A DNA stretch of 64,000 bases from Corylus avellana (lineage: Eukaryota; Streptophyta; Magnoliopsida; Fagales; Betulaceae): NCBI RefSeq assembly GCF_901000735.1, contig NC_081548.1, positions 4,588,001 to 4,652,000 of the forward strand, given 5' to 3'. Below the pieces are notes generated by a model. That model saw only the letters and a list, made by a program, of their open reading frames with translations, was not told the origin of the DNA and did no database searches. The position numbers and the translations under genes are program-made. The stretch's first letter is position 1, and every line of letters begins with the position of its first letter. Positions 34,105 through 46,800 of the stretch are shown here, one piece after another.

Positions 34105-35330
34105 ATGTCTAACTCTCACAGGCTATTTCTATTCCTCCTAGTACAGATCTTGCATGTCTCCTATGCTGACGTTGGCACAGCTTCCCACTACAGACCCCCA
34201 TATTTACGTAAGTGCCACTAACTATGAAATGTGCCTCCAAAAATAACTTCCATAACTGTAATTCAAAAACTTTGAAACTTAATTACCCTCATTCTAATTT
34301 TTATCCTTTTTTTTCTTGGGTTATATATGATCATATATACATGATGCAGCCACTGCTTGTTACGGAAGCGATGCGGCGCAGTTCCCGTCGAGCAACCTAT
34401 TCGGAGCGGCTGGGGAGGGGATATGGGACAACGGTGCCGCCTGCGGGAGACAGTATATGGTCCGGTGCATAAGCGCGGCTGTCCCTGGAACTTGCATAGT
34501 AGGCCAGACCATTCAAATAAGGATCGTTGATCGTGCACTTGATTCGGTGTCTAGGCCTTCCAGGGATGGTACTTCCATGGTTCTTTCCACGACTGCTTTT
34601 GGGACCATTGCCAACCCTTCGGCTGCATCTATTAACATAGAATTCCAACTGTGAGTCTCTTCTTTTTTTCTTTTTCTTTTTCTTTTTCTTTTTTTTTTCT
34701 TTTTTTTTGGTGGGTTATTGTGATATCAGTTGATTGATGGTAAACTTCTCCATGCTTAATTAAATCAAATTACGGAATAGTATTTTGTCCAGTGAGATGG
34801 AAACATGCAGTTGCATTATTTCTTTACATGCTAGTGTAATTTTTCAGAAGAAGATGAATGAACATATATGAGAAACATATGATATATTATCATGATGATA
34901 TACTTCAAAAGGGAGGGAAGTGGGGGTTTGTTGTTCTTCGTTAATGTTAAAAGTATATAAAACTATAAAGAGAGAAAGCATGAAATAAAGTCACAAATAA
35001 ATTAATTAAGGTGATTCGGCTTGTAGTTTACCTCTACCCATTAAAGCCTTTTTGGCTACATTTTTTTTTTTTTTAATCACTTGAGAGAAATTGTACAATA
35101 AAATGACCTATTTATAGTTGAATGAAGTCAGAAATACAATAATTACAAAATCAATATATAACATATGAGAATTATAAGAATAATTAAAAAGTGAAAGCTA
35201 CATATATAATCAATATGTACATTATAAGAGTGAATAATACATTAATTTAATTCAAAACAACTATTGTACGTTGTTTTTGGATGTCTCAATATTTAGACTG
35301 AGATTTTTTGTTTGGATATGCAGGGTTTGA
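34105..35330 (+). CDS. EG45-like secreted protein, copy E
   Basis: Exons are 34105-34207, 34350-34650 and 35324-35330 (411 nt, 136 residues). The signal peptide is MSNSHRLFLFLLVQILHVSY, then ADVGTASHYRPPYLP. The body contains TACYGSDAAQFPSSNLFGAA, GEGIWDNGAACGRQYMVRCI, VPGTCIVGQTIQIRIVDRAL and TTAFGTIANPSAASINIEFQ, ending LV. Splice phases and the 301-nt body exon match all other copies. Four cysteines are kept and the C-x3-C pair is absent. The signal exon is shorter than in A and C and matches copy F, so E and F form a subgroup. A 3' UTR block (ATTGATTTGTCAAGTGATGG) follows the stop. Confidence 0.9.
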
Positions 35331-35447
35331 AGGGGATATACTTTATTGATTTGTCAAGTGATGGAGCTCATGAACATCATTTTTCTTCTAGAATTTTGAT
35401 AGGAAAGTCAACGTGTTTGGTTGATTAGGCCTATATTTTAGTCCATG

Positions 35448-35492
<45 letters not shown>

Positions 35493-35570
35493 GTTGAATT
35501 GTATGATCGGTTCTCTTTATTCTTCTAGAGAATCGAACTTATATATCGTGCAAATTGAAACAATACTTTT

Positions 35571-35697
35571 CCTCTCTGCAATGTTATCAAAAAAAAAAAA
35601 AACAAAAAGAAAAAAAAAGAAAGTCCTGATCGCTCTCTGCAATGTTATCAAAAAAAAAAAAAAACAAAAAGAAAAAAAAAGAAAGTCCTGATCGCTC
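35571..35697. repeat. Tandem duplication, about 61-bp unit
   Basis: CTCTGCAATGTTATC plus an A-rich stretch and GAAAGTCCTGATCG occurs twice in succession, with one base of length difference in the A run. Confidence 0.9.
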
Positions 35698-36394
35698 AAG
35701 GCTCAAGTTGCCATACAAGTTTCTGGAAGGAGGATCCCCTTAATCAGGGTGCTCAATTTTATTGAAATTCGGATACCTACCAAGGAGTTGTAGAAGTGCA
35801 AAGAGATATATGTTATTTTTATAGATTGAGTTGTTCTTCCAACTTAACTCAAATCACAACTCAAATAGTATGACTGTGAGATTGAGAGATTCATTATTAT
35901 TTATAGTAACAAGTTTTACATAACAACCATCTAGGGCGGTGGTTGAATGACTCAGTAAAATCTTTAAACTGGTTAGGTACGTAGCTACAATTGGAGCCCC
36001 TGAAGCTAAAAAAACTCTCAATTTAATATATAATATTTAATGAAAAATTTTAATGCAAGGACGATTGCGAAAGTAATGAAAATTTAGGAGAGTTTAGTAA
36101 AGTTTAGTAAAGTTTCCTCTTATTTTTTTTAATATATACTAATTTAATTTCCTTGTTTCCTACGTGTGTATTTGGCAGGGCTTATATAGGATTTGTTTGG
36201 CAATACTTCTTAAAATGTGTTTTTTACTTCTTCTTTTTGAGGTGCGATATAAAAGTAAAAATAGTTTCAAGTATTTTATAATTGTTTTAATGTTTCAAGT
36301 TATTTGTTAATATTTTAACTTTTTCTCTAAAAAAAACCTAAAAAACGGTGCCACATGCTCTATAATCCTTTTGCGCATATCTCCTCGACGAGTA

Positions 36395-36545
36395 ATTTTA
36401 GAAGTCGCATCTTGTGAATGTCCTTCTAAAAATGAGGTGTCTTTTAAAATCATCATTTGATCAAAATTCAATAATGATCAATCACAAGTCCAGTAATGGT
36501 TTTAAGAACCATATCATTCTTAGAGGGACAAAAGAGAGACACACT
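36395..36545. mobile_element. Short foldback MITE, family F3, copy 3
   Basis: The arms (GAATGTCCTTCTAAAAATGA and ATCATTCTTAGAGGGACA) pair around a TTTGATCAAAATTCAA core. It lies about 220 bases upstream of copy F. Confidence 0.55.
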
Positions 36546-36589
36546 CTTCCTTGACGTCTACGAAGGACTCGTCTATAAACATCCTATTA

Positions 36590-36715
36590 CGTGCATATTG
36601 GATTATTGCTGGAAAAATGAAAGACAAAATAAACAGATCCAGAGAAGGCATGATTGAAGCCGCTGATTGTGATAATACAAACAAAACAAAGACTATAAGT
36701 TCACTTACACTCTAA
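36590..36715. repeat. Copy F promoter segment, duplicated at 39865-39985
   Basis: The landmarks CATTGGATTATT, GATAAAATAAACAGAT-like and GATTGTGATAATACAAACAA are shared with 39865-39985 in the same order. Here the segment leads to copy F; the other copy leads to no gene. Confidence 0.8.
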
Positions 36716-36765
36716 AAAGAACCCTCAGCATTTTCCTCAAAAATTCCCTCCCTTTCTTTGCGGGA

Positions 36766-38227
36766 ATGGCTAACTCTCACTGGCTGTTTCTATTGCTCCT
36801 AGTACAGATCTATCATGTCTCCCATGCTGATGTTGGCACAGCTGCTCACTACAGGCCCCCATATTTACGTAAGTGCCACTGCATAAAATGTGGCTCCAAA
36901 AATAACTTCCATAACTGTAATTTGAAAACTTTGAAAGATATTGTTTTCCTTTGCTTGGGTTATGATCATATATTCTGATATACAGCTACTGCATGTTACG
37001 GAAGCGATGCGGCACAGTTTCCGTCGAGCAACCTGTTCGGGGCAGCCGGGGAGGGGATATGGGACAATGGCGCCGCCTGCGGGAGACAGTATTTGGTGCG
37101 GTGCATAAGCGCGCGTGTGCCTAGAACATGCATTCCCGGGCAGACCATTCAAATAAGGATTGTTGATCGTGCGCTTGATTCGGTGTCTAGGCCTTCCAGG
37201 CATGGTACTTCCATTGTTCTTTCTACAACTGCATTTGGGACAATCGCCCACGCTTCGGCTGCGTCCATTAACATAGAATTCCAACTGTGAGTCTCTTTGT
37301 CTTTCTTCTCTGTTTTTTTTTTTTTATTGGCTTTCGGCCCTTGTTGGGGATTTTCTTTTGAGCATTATTGTTTCTTTTCTACACTTCCATTGTCTCTATG
37401 TAAGACTGCATGTGTTCCTGCAGACGTCATTGTTTGAAAATGCTATTATGCGATGCTGAGAGCACTAAACTCTAGTAGAGTAGGCTTAAGCATATTGTGA
37501 TACAAACATAAGGCGGTAGAATTTACCCTTAAAAATCAGCTTGCAATGGAAAAATATATATACACGTACATATTAAGATTGCACTTAAACATCGTGCAAC
37601 ACTTAGGATCGTAATATACAACCACACTCTATAGCCAATGTCTTTGGCGGTCTACTCTATCGACACTGACCAGATATTACCATTTCTCTTTTGATGGCTT
37701 TGGCCACTCAATGAGTACTTAACACGATGCACACACATAGTACAAAGACATTTTAATCGGTCTATAAGTAACCCCCTTCGTAACTTGAGTACTACAAAGT
37801 GATCACAACCCCATTTGATATCATACTTGACGAGTTGTGTTTGATCCCATAGTAGCCGTCTTTGATATCGAATTATACAAATCTTGAATAGAAGTCAACC
37901 TTTAAAACCAGCTTGCAATTATAAGGAAAGAATGTTCAGGAGCTTAATTAAATACACATGATTAAAATTTTACTTATGAAACAATTGGGATTGGTAATAA
38001 GGTTCTCCATGCTTAATTAAGTCAAAATAGCAATAACATTTTTGTCCAATGAGACTGAAACATGCAGTTGTAATTTCCTTATGCTAGTATAATTTTCAGA
38101 AGAGAGATGAATAAACATATATGAGAAACATATGATATGACGATATTTCAAAAGGGTGCGTGGGAATGGGGTTAATTTCTTGTTCTTTTTGACACTCAGA
38201 GATTTTGTTTGCATATGCAGGGTTTGA
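36766..38227 (+). CDS. EG45-like secreted protein, copy F
   Basis: Exons are 36766-36868, 36986-37286 and 38221-38227 (411 nt, 136 residues). The signal peptide is MANSHWLFLLLLVQIYHVSH, then ADVGTAAHYRPPYLP. The body reads TACYGSDAAQFPSSNLFGAA, GEGIWDNGAACGRQYLVRCI, VPRTCIPGQTIQIRIVDRAL and TTAFGTIAHASAASINIEFQ, ending LV. The acceptor-like CAG seen before the ATG in copies B, C and E is CGG here, so a leader intron at that point is unlikely. The same four cysteines are present. It is the last complete gene of the array. Confidence 0.9.
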
Positions 38228-38600
38228 AGGGGTTATACTTTATTGATTTATCAAGTGATGGAGCTGAACATCAGTTTTCCACTTCTATAATATTTTTGAC
38301 GGAAAAGTCAATGTGTTTGGTTGATTAGGCCTATATTTTTCTCCATAGTTAGTAATAATATGTATAAGTCGAATTGAATGATCGGTTGATCTGTTTATTC
38401 TTCTAGAGAATTGAACTTTATATCATGCTAGCTAATTGAAACAATGCGTTTACCTCTCTATAGAATTTTATCTACATCCATTTTTACCTTCCATACCAAA
38501 CTCTTAATGAAAAATAAAATAAAATAAAAGTCAACATCTTTTAAGGCTCTAAGTTGCAGTACGTAAGTCTCCACCACCACCAACCCCCCTCAGCCACCCC
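38228..38600. other. 3' flank of copy F
   Basis: It shares TATACTTTATTGATTTATCA and GTTTGGTTGATTAGGCCTATA with the flank of copy E, showing that the duplicated unit includes downstream DNA. Confidence 0.6.
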
Positions 38601-38603
38601 CCA

Positions 38604-38624
38604 CCCCGCGCGCGCGCGGGGCCC
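38604..38624. other. GC palindrome
   Basis: CCCCGCGCGCGCGCGGGGCC is a self-complementary alternating CG tract in otherwise AT-rich DNA. It sits directly before the triplicated repeat and has Z-DNA or cruciform potential. Confidence 0.7.
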
Positions 38625-39138
38625 CCTTTTTTCTAAGCAAGAAGGGAAAGGCTTTACATGATTAAAACAAACAAAAAGGGGAAGGCACCCCAACAACAGA
38701 GCTCAAATGATAACTGCAATACAATTACAATAATAAGGTCTAGATCCAGTCCAAACGAACTAAACAGTAAGCAATGGTGATCCCCCCCCATCCCCCTTTT
38801 TTCTAAGCAAGAAAGAAGGAAAAGGCTTTACATGATTAAAACAAACAAAAAGGGGAAGGCACCCCAACAACAGAGCTCAAATGATAATTGCAGTACAATT
38901 ACAATAATAAAGTCTAGATCCAGTCCAAAAGAATTAAACAGCAAGCAATGGTTATTACCCCCCCTCCTCCCCTTTTTTCTAAGCAAGAAGGGAAAGGCTT
39001 TACATGATTAAAACAAACAAAAAGGGGAAGGCACCCCAACAACAAAGCTCAAATGATAACTGCAGTACAATTACAATAATAAAGTCTAGATTCAGTCCAA
39101 AAGAACTAAACAGCAAGCAATGGTGATTACAAATGAAA
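38622..39138. repeat. Tandem triplication, units of about 170-176 bp
   Basis: CTAAGCAAGAAGGGAAAGGC begins at 38633, 38803 (one small insertion) and 38979. Each copy continues through ACATGATTAAAACAAACAAA to AACAGCAAGCAATGGTGAT. The copies are almost identical apart from the variable poly-C junctions, so the duplication is recent or maintained. Confidence 0.95.
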
Positions 39139-39864
39139 CCAAAAGGACCAAGTGATTTAAAGTCCAATATTCGCCCCTTGAGGATTTATTGAATTCAGAT
39201 ACTCAAAAAAAAAAAAAAAAAGAGAGTTGCGAGACCCCCTTATCCCAAGTGTTTGAAAGTGCAGATCTAGAGTTTACCTACCCAAAACATTAAGTGGTCT
39301 TACAACTGGGTAAGGATTTATGACAATTGCCTAATTACCATAATATATATTACTAATAATTTGAATAAATAATGTGAGATATTCCTATCCAAAACAAGTG
39401 ATCTTACAATTCGATAAGGATCCACAATAATTATCTGCCTGAATTATGTACCAACAATTTGGGCAAGTAATGCAAGATATCTCATATAGACCCATCTGAT
39501 ATGAATAGGTGGCTACACCTTCAAAATTTATTTGGACATGTGAGTGCCATATGAAGTCTCTCACATTAAATGGTTACTGCTTTTCTTTTCTTTTTTTCTT
39601 TTTTTTGGGATACAATTCAAACACTAATTACACAAGGAGGCCAGGACTTAGACAGTAGGAATCACAAGCTCTCATTCAAGCTTGGTTGAGTTATAGCTTG
39701 ACCCAAACTCATTAGAATATCAACGGGACCCAATGTGGTTGTACATTAATCAAACATTAGAATTTTTATTGCGGGAGTCAAACTCATGCATTTATGTTTA
39801 CCAAACAACTTAACAATTATCTTAAGGCCACTTAACCACCGCCCATAATTGGATCAAGTGTACA

Positions 39865-39985
39865 TATTGGATTATTTGCAGGAGACTGAGGATAAAATAA
39901 ACAGATATCCAAGGAATTAAGGCATATGATTGAAGCCACAGATTGTGATAATACAAACAAAAATCAAGAGTAGAACATGCACCAA
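39865..39985. repeat. Orphan copy of the copy F promoter
   Basis: It matches 36590-36715 (GGATTATT, AAAATAAACAGAT, TTGAAGCCACAGATTGTGAT). What follows (CATGCACCAACACACTAACA) contains no EG45 exon. It is probably the breakpoint of the last, incomplete duplication. Confidence 0.7.
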
Positions 39986-39989
39986 CACA

Positions 39990-40640
39990 CTAACAGCGAT
40001 GTGCATCGCAATTCAACACCATGAACATGGAGCCATGTTACTCAGATGGGTTTGCCTTCAAACCAGTCCCAACATTTGCGGCTGTGATGATGATAATTAG
40101 GGTTTCCTGTTTGGAATTTTTTGTATTTGTCTATTTTTGGTGGGCTCGATGCAACTTTTTTTCTTTGTTCCTTTGTGCATCCATGGATTGATACATCTTT
40201 TATCTCTTCGAGTTTTATCTTTTCTAACGGAACGGGGTAATGAAAAGAAATCGAATCCTTAATCGAGAGTTTTTAAATTTAATGAGAGTAATGTCAAAAC
40301 GAGTAAAAGTTCAAGGGAGGAGATCCACTAAAAGAAGAGTAATGCTACTTTTATCGCAGAATTATCTTACCATACTGATTGGCTGAAGTGGCAGTGCCAA
40401 CTAGCACTTGAATTTTTTTATTAACAAGAGTTGATTCAAAGATTGATTAACATGATAACATTATTGTGAAATAAAAGTATGGTTTGTTAATGAGAATCTA
40501 GTTCAAGTGGTCCAATTTGTTGAGTTGAAATCTTAAAACAATGGCCTTTTCACTTCCTCTGGGGTTAGTTGGACTGGAGCATCAGCAAATGGGTTAATGT
40601 GTGGCAAACATAGCCCAAGTTGAAGTTATAGGCCTTTCTG
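39990..40640. other. Intergenic between EG45 array and H2A.Z
   Basis: No gene recognised. The region is AT-rich with no clear repeats. Confidence 0.4.
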
Positions 40641-40702
40641 ATTCTCTCTTTTGGGCATTACAAAAATAACAATCATACTAATTAATTAATATATTGGGCG
40701 AA

Positions 40703-40710
40703 TGGGCCCA
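40703..40710. promoter_or_regulatory. Site II-type motif TGGGCCCA upstream of H2A.Z
   Basis: The palindrome TGGGCCCA contains both TGGGCC and GGCCCA. Such elements recur in promoters of plant genes active in dividing cells. It is about 160 bases upstream of the H2A.Z ATG, and another GCCCA lies near 40720. Confidence 0.45.
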
Positions 40711-40867
40711 TTGGACTAAGCCCAAACTCAAAGCTATTATTATATTTTTTTCTATTTTTCTACTCGTCTAGCCCTAATCTTCATCGTCTCTCTCAATCTC
40801 TACGAAATCTAGCAGAGAAGCTCGATCTCTCTTTGGTGATTCATTCTTTGCTTTGAGAGCGGAAAAG

Positions 40868-43800
40868 ATGTCAGGGAAAGGCGCAAAGGGGTTGATAATG
40901 GGCAAAACCCCTGCCCTAAACAAGGACAAGAAGAAGCCCACCACGCGCTCCTCTCGAGCTGGTCTTCAGGTCCTTCCTCTCGCTCTCTCTATCTATTTTT
41001 TTTTTCCCAATTCCTTATGCTTTATGATTGGTTTTGGATCTCTGGGTTTCTCTGTTCCAATATTGGATTTTTTTTTTTCAGAACTTATGTAATAATGTAT
41101 GCTCTGTGCATGCGAATTATTTTTTTTGTGTAATTTTATCGATTTTGGAAGGTTTTTTTTTTTTTTAATGGGGTTTAATCGCCGGTTTCTGGGTTTATAG
41201 ATTTCTTCTTCTTTCGTACGATTTTTTTTTTTTTTTTTTTTTTTGTGAAAAAACTAAAATTTATTTGGCTGCCGAGAATATGTAACCGAATTAAATTCAA
41301 TCACTAGGTCATAGATTTTACACTATTTAGGGCATGAGAGGCCCCCACTGAACTGTTATAAAGTTTAAGTGGAAAGTGAGCTTGGAATGATGCATTAGAA
41401 ACTATGAGTGTGAATGTCAGTTATTTCTTGTCATTGGTCTGAGTGAGTTTATGGCTACATACTTTAGATGTCCTTTTCTAGGGGATGATGGCTCATAAAT
41501 TTAGTGAATGTGCACTTGATGTTTCATAATCGTCACCTCAAAATGACAAGAAATTAGGCAAGGGGTACTTTTCTTCTGTTCTCTAATCATGTGTCTTAAT
41601 GTAAGATTTATGAGGACAGCCATGTGTTCCTGATTATCTACATTGGATGCTAAGAATAGCAGGAACCAGCATATTCTTCCCTTAATTAGGTGGTGGGATG
41701 CTATACATGTGCAACAATCGTGCTCTTTCTGGTCTTGAAACATGCTAGCTGTGTTAAGGGTTCCTTAGTTTTGCACTGAGATGTAACACATAGGCTACTT
41801 TTCTATGGGGTTAATTTTTTCCATATAGCCTTTAAGCAATAGAAGTAGCATGCATTGGAGTTGTTACACTAAGTTGTAGTTATTCCCTTTATGGTGAGAT
41901 TAGGATTGTCAAGCCAAGCCCCATTCCTCAGGCTGTAATTGGTTCAAAGGACTTGGCATTTTTTATTATGTTATGCAGTTCAAACATTAGTTTACCCTTA
42001 GATCATGAAATGAAACAATGAATCTGGTGGAGCTTGTGGAGTTTGTGAGCCTTCCAAGAAAGATGATTAAATGTGTTTTTCAACAAAGTATTGTATAGGT
42101 GTCAGAGATTATTACGATAGTGTTTATCAGCTCTTCTTTATATGCAACTGATTAGGGGTTTGTGAACACATTAAATAGTTTACAGGAACTGACCGGTGCC
42201 GTCTTTATTTATTATGTTGTCACCATGATTAGTATCTGCCTAGAACCTGCACGCAATGTTGTATATTGTCCATTAAATATAAATTTGTGTTGTTATTTTC
42301 CTAGAGACGAGACATTTTATGCTGGTTGAATGCTTATTATTTAGAGAACTTTAATGCTGAGCTTACTTGAGTCATTAGAGTAACTTTGCAACAAGGACCA
42401 GAATTATGTAGCATGAAGGTTAATGTTACTAATTCTCCTTTTCTCAACTTTCTGGCCTATGCTTTTTTTGTTTTTCCTTTTTTCTATATGCTTGTATTTG
42501 GAGTTTAAAACCAGTTTCTAGGTTCTTTTTATTCGTCAGGAATTTCTTCGTACAAATGGGACCTATGATGATATTTCTCAAATTAAAATTTTTATGTGGA
42601 ACCAGAATTTAGTGCTATCCCTTGATGATGAATGTTGTCTTTAATGCCTCTTGGTTTTCATGGTCCTTACAACCCATAGATCCTTTGGCCCTAAAACACC
42701 AATTTGACGGATGTCTAAATTAGCTGAAGCAAAAGGCTTGTTATTGGTCATGAATGTAAGATGTCAATTTGGATCCTACCCCTTGATATAGGACCAACTT
42801 CAGTAATTGTGCCCCATACCGATTAGGATTGGCCTGACTGGACCATATGAAACTTAAGGCCCACTGACAGTTTTACTGGGCTTTCAGTTCTGGGGTTGGA
42901 ATGAAAATCAAGTTTCGACTTTCATTGGGTCAGTAGTCAGTTTTAGGAGTGTTGGGTTTCCAAACCCGAACAACCTGAGTGTATATATACAATTGGGTTG
43001 ATGCGGAATGGAGCAACAAGAGTTAATTGGGTCCTTTTAATTTTATTTAGGTCTTAATTGCGTTATTAGTTTATGCTTTATTTAATTTTTATGAGTTAAA
43101 TTATTATTGTAATTCAATAAAAGAACATCGTCATTGTCCTAGGCTATGTTAGATAAGTCAATAAAATTATATTATGTAAGTTAATAAATGGGTGGTGCTC
43201 TGAGGTTAGAGTTAGGGTTTAGTCTTTAGTCTATTTAAACAAAATTTTCTATTGTATTTGCAGCTTATGATGAATTGAAAAATTGGATTGTCTGTCGTAA
43301 TCTATCTCCTCCCTCTTTTCACGTTTCTTCATCTATTTGGTGTTATTTCTTATCCTATTTTGGCTAGTTTCTTCTTTTCTTCAGCTTATTTTCTCACTGT
43401 TTCTCCTCTCTTTTCACTCTCTTCTCCCCTCTTCTGTGCTTCTTTTTTTTGTCAACTTATTTATTCTCTCTTCTCCTTGGCTTATTTTTCTCTATTTCTC
43501 TCTTTTTTCACTCTCTTTTCAATATCATGTTTGTCCTGCATCAACTTTGGTATCAGAGCCTAGACCGATTGTTTTCCATAAAATCTTCCAATACACCACC
43601 ATGCTATACCATCACATCAAACACCATGACAACCATCACTCAAACACAGCCACTGACTACCATAACAAACATCCCTACTGCCTCCCACAGTACACCTGTG
43701 AATGTGAAACCGAACCACTTCCATACAAACCAAACCTATCGGGTCTGAGACTGAAAATAATAATAGAGGTCCTTTTGTTGTGTGGTTAAAATAAAATTGA

Positions 43801-46800
43801 CGCTTGGTTCACTAGAGACTTGGGGGTGACTACACATAATAATATTTATTTATTTATTTATTTAAAAAAAAAAAAAAGGAATTTAAGGGATTAATCCTTA
43901 AGTCAATATGCCAAAACAAATCACAACTCAAATGTCTTTCTTTTTTCTTTTTTCTTTTTTTTTTTTTTCTTTTTTTATTCATAAATTCTTTGAAAAGGTG
44001 AAATAGATCCTTCTGGTAGTTCTCCGTCCAAAATTGTGCCTTCTGTTAGTGCAACATTAGCATCTTTGCCAAACCACATTAAAATAATGATTTTTTTAAT
44101 AAATTAATAATCTTATTAAAAAATCAAATCTTAAAAAAAAAAAATTTAAATGGAGGGATGACCTGCCAAGCCATCCCCCAACACCCATGGGGTGGCTCAC
44201 AGGCCACCCCCATGGGGGATTGGGGGTGGTAGCCTCACCGCTGGCCTCCCCTTCATTTTTTTTTTTCTTTTTTAATTTTGGTTTTTGTTTCTAAAGATTT
44301 GATTTTTTAATTAAATTATTATTTTAATGTGGTGTGGCAAAAATGTTGACGTGGCACTATTAGATGGAAAACCAACAAAAGAATTTATTGCACCTTTTCA
44401 ATGAACTTTGGCTATTAATATTGGAAAAATAAAATAAAATGGAAGTGTTTTCTCTAAAATTGACTAGGGATTTATCTCTAAAATTTTCCAAAAAAAAAAA
44501 ATCTGAGCGTGTTTTTTCAAGTTTCCAAAAGTCCAAAACTTGAGGTTGAGTTTTCTTCAACCAAAGGAGAATGATGTGGAATGTAGCAGCAAGAGTTAAT
44601 TGGGTTCTTTAATTTTATTTAGGTTTTAATTGGGTGATTACTATATGTTTTATTTAATTTTTTATGAGTCAGTTATTATTGTAATTCAATATAAGGACAT
44701 TGTCGATATCCTAGGTTATGTTAGGTAAGTCAATAAAATTATATTAAGTTAATAAATGGGTGTTGCCCTAGGGTTGGGGTTTATTCTTTAGTCTATTTAA
44801 TTTTCTATTGTATTTGCAACGTATGATGAATTGAAAAATTGGATTAACAGTTGTAATTTATCTCCTCCCACTTTTTACGTTTCTTCCTCTCTTCGGTGCT
44901 ATTTCTTCTCCTCTTTGGCTAGTCTCTTCTCTTCTTCAGCTTATTTTCTCTTTGCTTTTCTTCTCTTTTCACTCTCTTCCCCTCTTCGGTGCTTGTTCTC
45001 TCTTCATCAACTTATTTCCCTCTCTTTATCAACTTATGTATTTTCTCTTCTCTTTAGCTTATTTTTCTCTCCGTTTCTCCTCTTTATTTTCGCTCTCTTT
45101 TCAATATCGTGTTTGTCATACATCAATTGATGCAGGACAAACCAGATATTGAAATAATAGTGAGAAGAGAGGAGCCCAAGAAGAGAAGAGAAAATAAGCT
45201 GAAGAAGAAAAGAAATAAGCCAAAGAGGAAAAGAAGGACCGAAGAGAGAAGGAAACGTGAAAAGAGGGAGGAGATGGATCCAAATTTTCAATTCATCATA
45301 AGCTGCAAATACAATAGAGAATTATGTTTGAATAGACTAAACCCTAGAGCAACACCCATTTATTAACTTACCTAATATAATTTTATTGACTTACCTAACA
45401 TCATTTAGAACAGTGGCAATATCCTTCTATTTAATAACAATAATAATTAACTCATAAAAATTAAATAAAACTAATAACTCGATTAAAACCTAAATAAAGA
45501 CCCAACTCTTGTTGTTGCATTTCGCCCTGGTTGAAGAATACTTGACCTTGAGTTCTGGAATTTTCTTGAAAATACATGCTCATAATTTTTTTTACGTTTT
45601 TTTTAGTCCCGGCCCACTCCCAAGTCTTGAGAAGAATCCAACAAAGATGCATAAGCAACCCAACCTCGGTCTGAAATGGAAGCGTCAATTTTTTTTTTTT
45701 TTTTTTGAACCACACAACAAACGGCCCTCTATTATTCTTTTTGGCCTCGCACCCAAAACCTCTCTCCCTTGAAAACTTCAGGCATAAAAGAAACACTAGA
45801 ATTAGATGATGCAGCACAGGTGAGGCTCAGGCAGAGCTTGTGGGTTGTTGCTGCGGAGTGGTTGGCTAACACCGGAGAAGACCGGCAAGGCAAAGCGGTG
45901 GGATGTGAAGCGCGGCCTGGTCGGCGCCTTTTGGGCAACAGGCTGACGAATGTGGTCAACAGGTGGTGGTGCAATTGTTTGGGACTAGCAGCGCACGGTG
46001 TCGGAAGGATTCTTGTGGGTTGGTGGCACGATTGTTCTTGTTTGATTTTCTTTGGGTTCCATTTGGGTGTTTTGACTTACTAGGATTTTTGGTAACGTGG
46101 TTGTTGGGGTTTGAGTATCACCAGTGGTTGGTTGGCCCTGATGGGTGAAGTGTGCCGTGTTGCTTCGAAAGTTGGGGTAAGTTTAGGCTCTGATGCCAAA
46201 GCTGATGCGGGAGAAACCCAATAGTGAAAAGAGAGGAGAATATAACCCAATAGTGAAAAAATATGTTTAAGTAGGCTATAGTCTAGACCCTAACCCTAGG
46301 GCAACGCCCATTTATTAACTTACCTAATAAAATTTTATTGACGTACCTTACATAATCTAGCACAACGACAATGTCCTTTTATTGATTTACAATAATAATG
46401 GACTTAAAAATTAAATAAAACATAAAACTAATAACTCAATCAAAACTTAAATAAAATGAAAGGACCTAATTAACTCTACTGCTGCATTTCACATCATCTT
46501 GGTTTGTCGCCACCATTGGTCTCAATCCGTCGCAGTCTCTTTCTCACCAATTATATTTTTGCATTCTCCATGGTGTCTTCGGTCTTCTTCACTTTCTTTC
46601 TTGTTCAGCCCAACTGACCAAGCCAACCAAGGTGTTGGCCTTGGGGTTGGCTCGGTTCTGTGAAAAAATCTGGGGTTCCAACCCCTTTGCTTCGGCAGTT
46701 GGGTTTGGCCATTTCCGACTAGATATGCTTGTCTTACGCACATAAATATTTTGTGAATTTGTAGGTATAAGATGATTATATAGCTAGACCAGGAATCGAT

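Noticed and set aside
43288..43789. Hydrophobic 90-150-codon open frames in the H2A.Z intron
   Set aside because: They lie in the CT-rich half of an LTR; the leucine/phenylalanine/serine runs come from TTCTCTT repeats.
45732..45974. 80-codon minus-strand frame inside LTR element Y
   Set aside because: No gag or pol similarity; the element interior appears non-coding.
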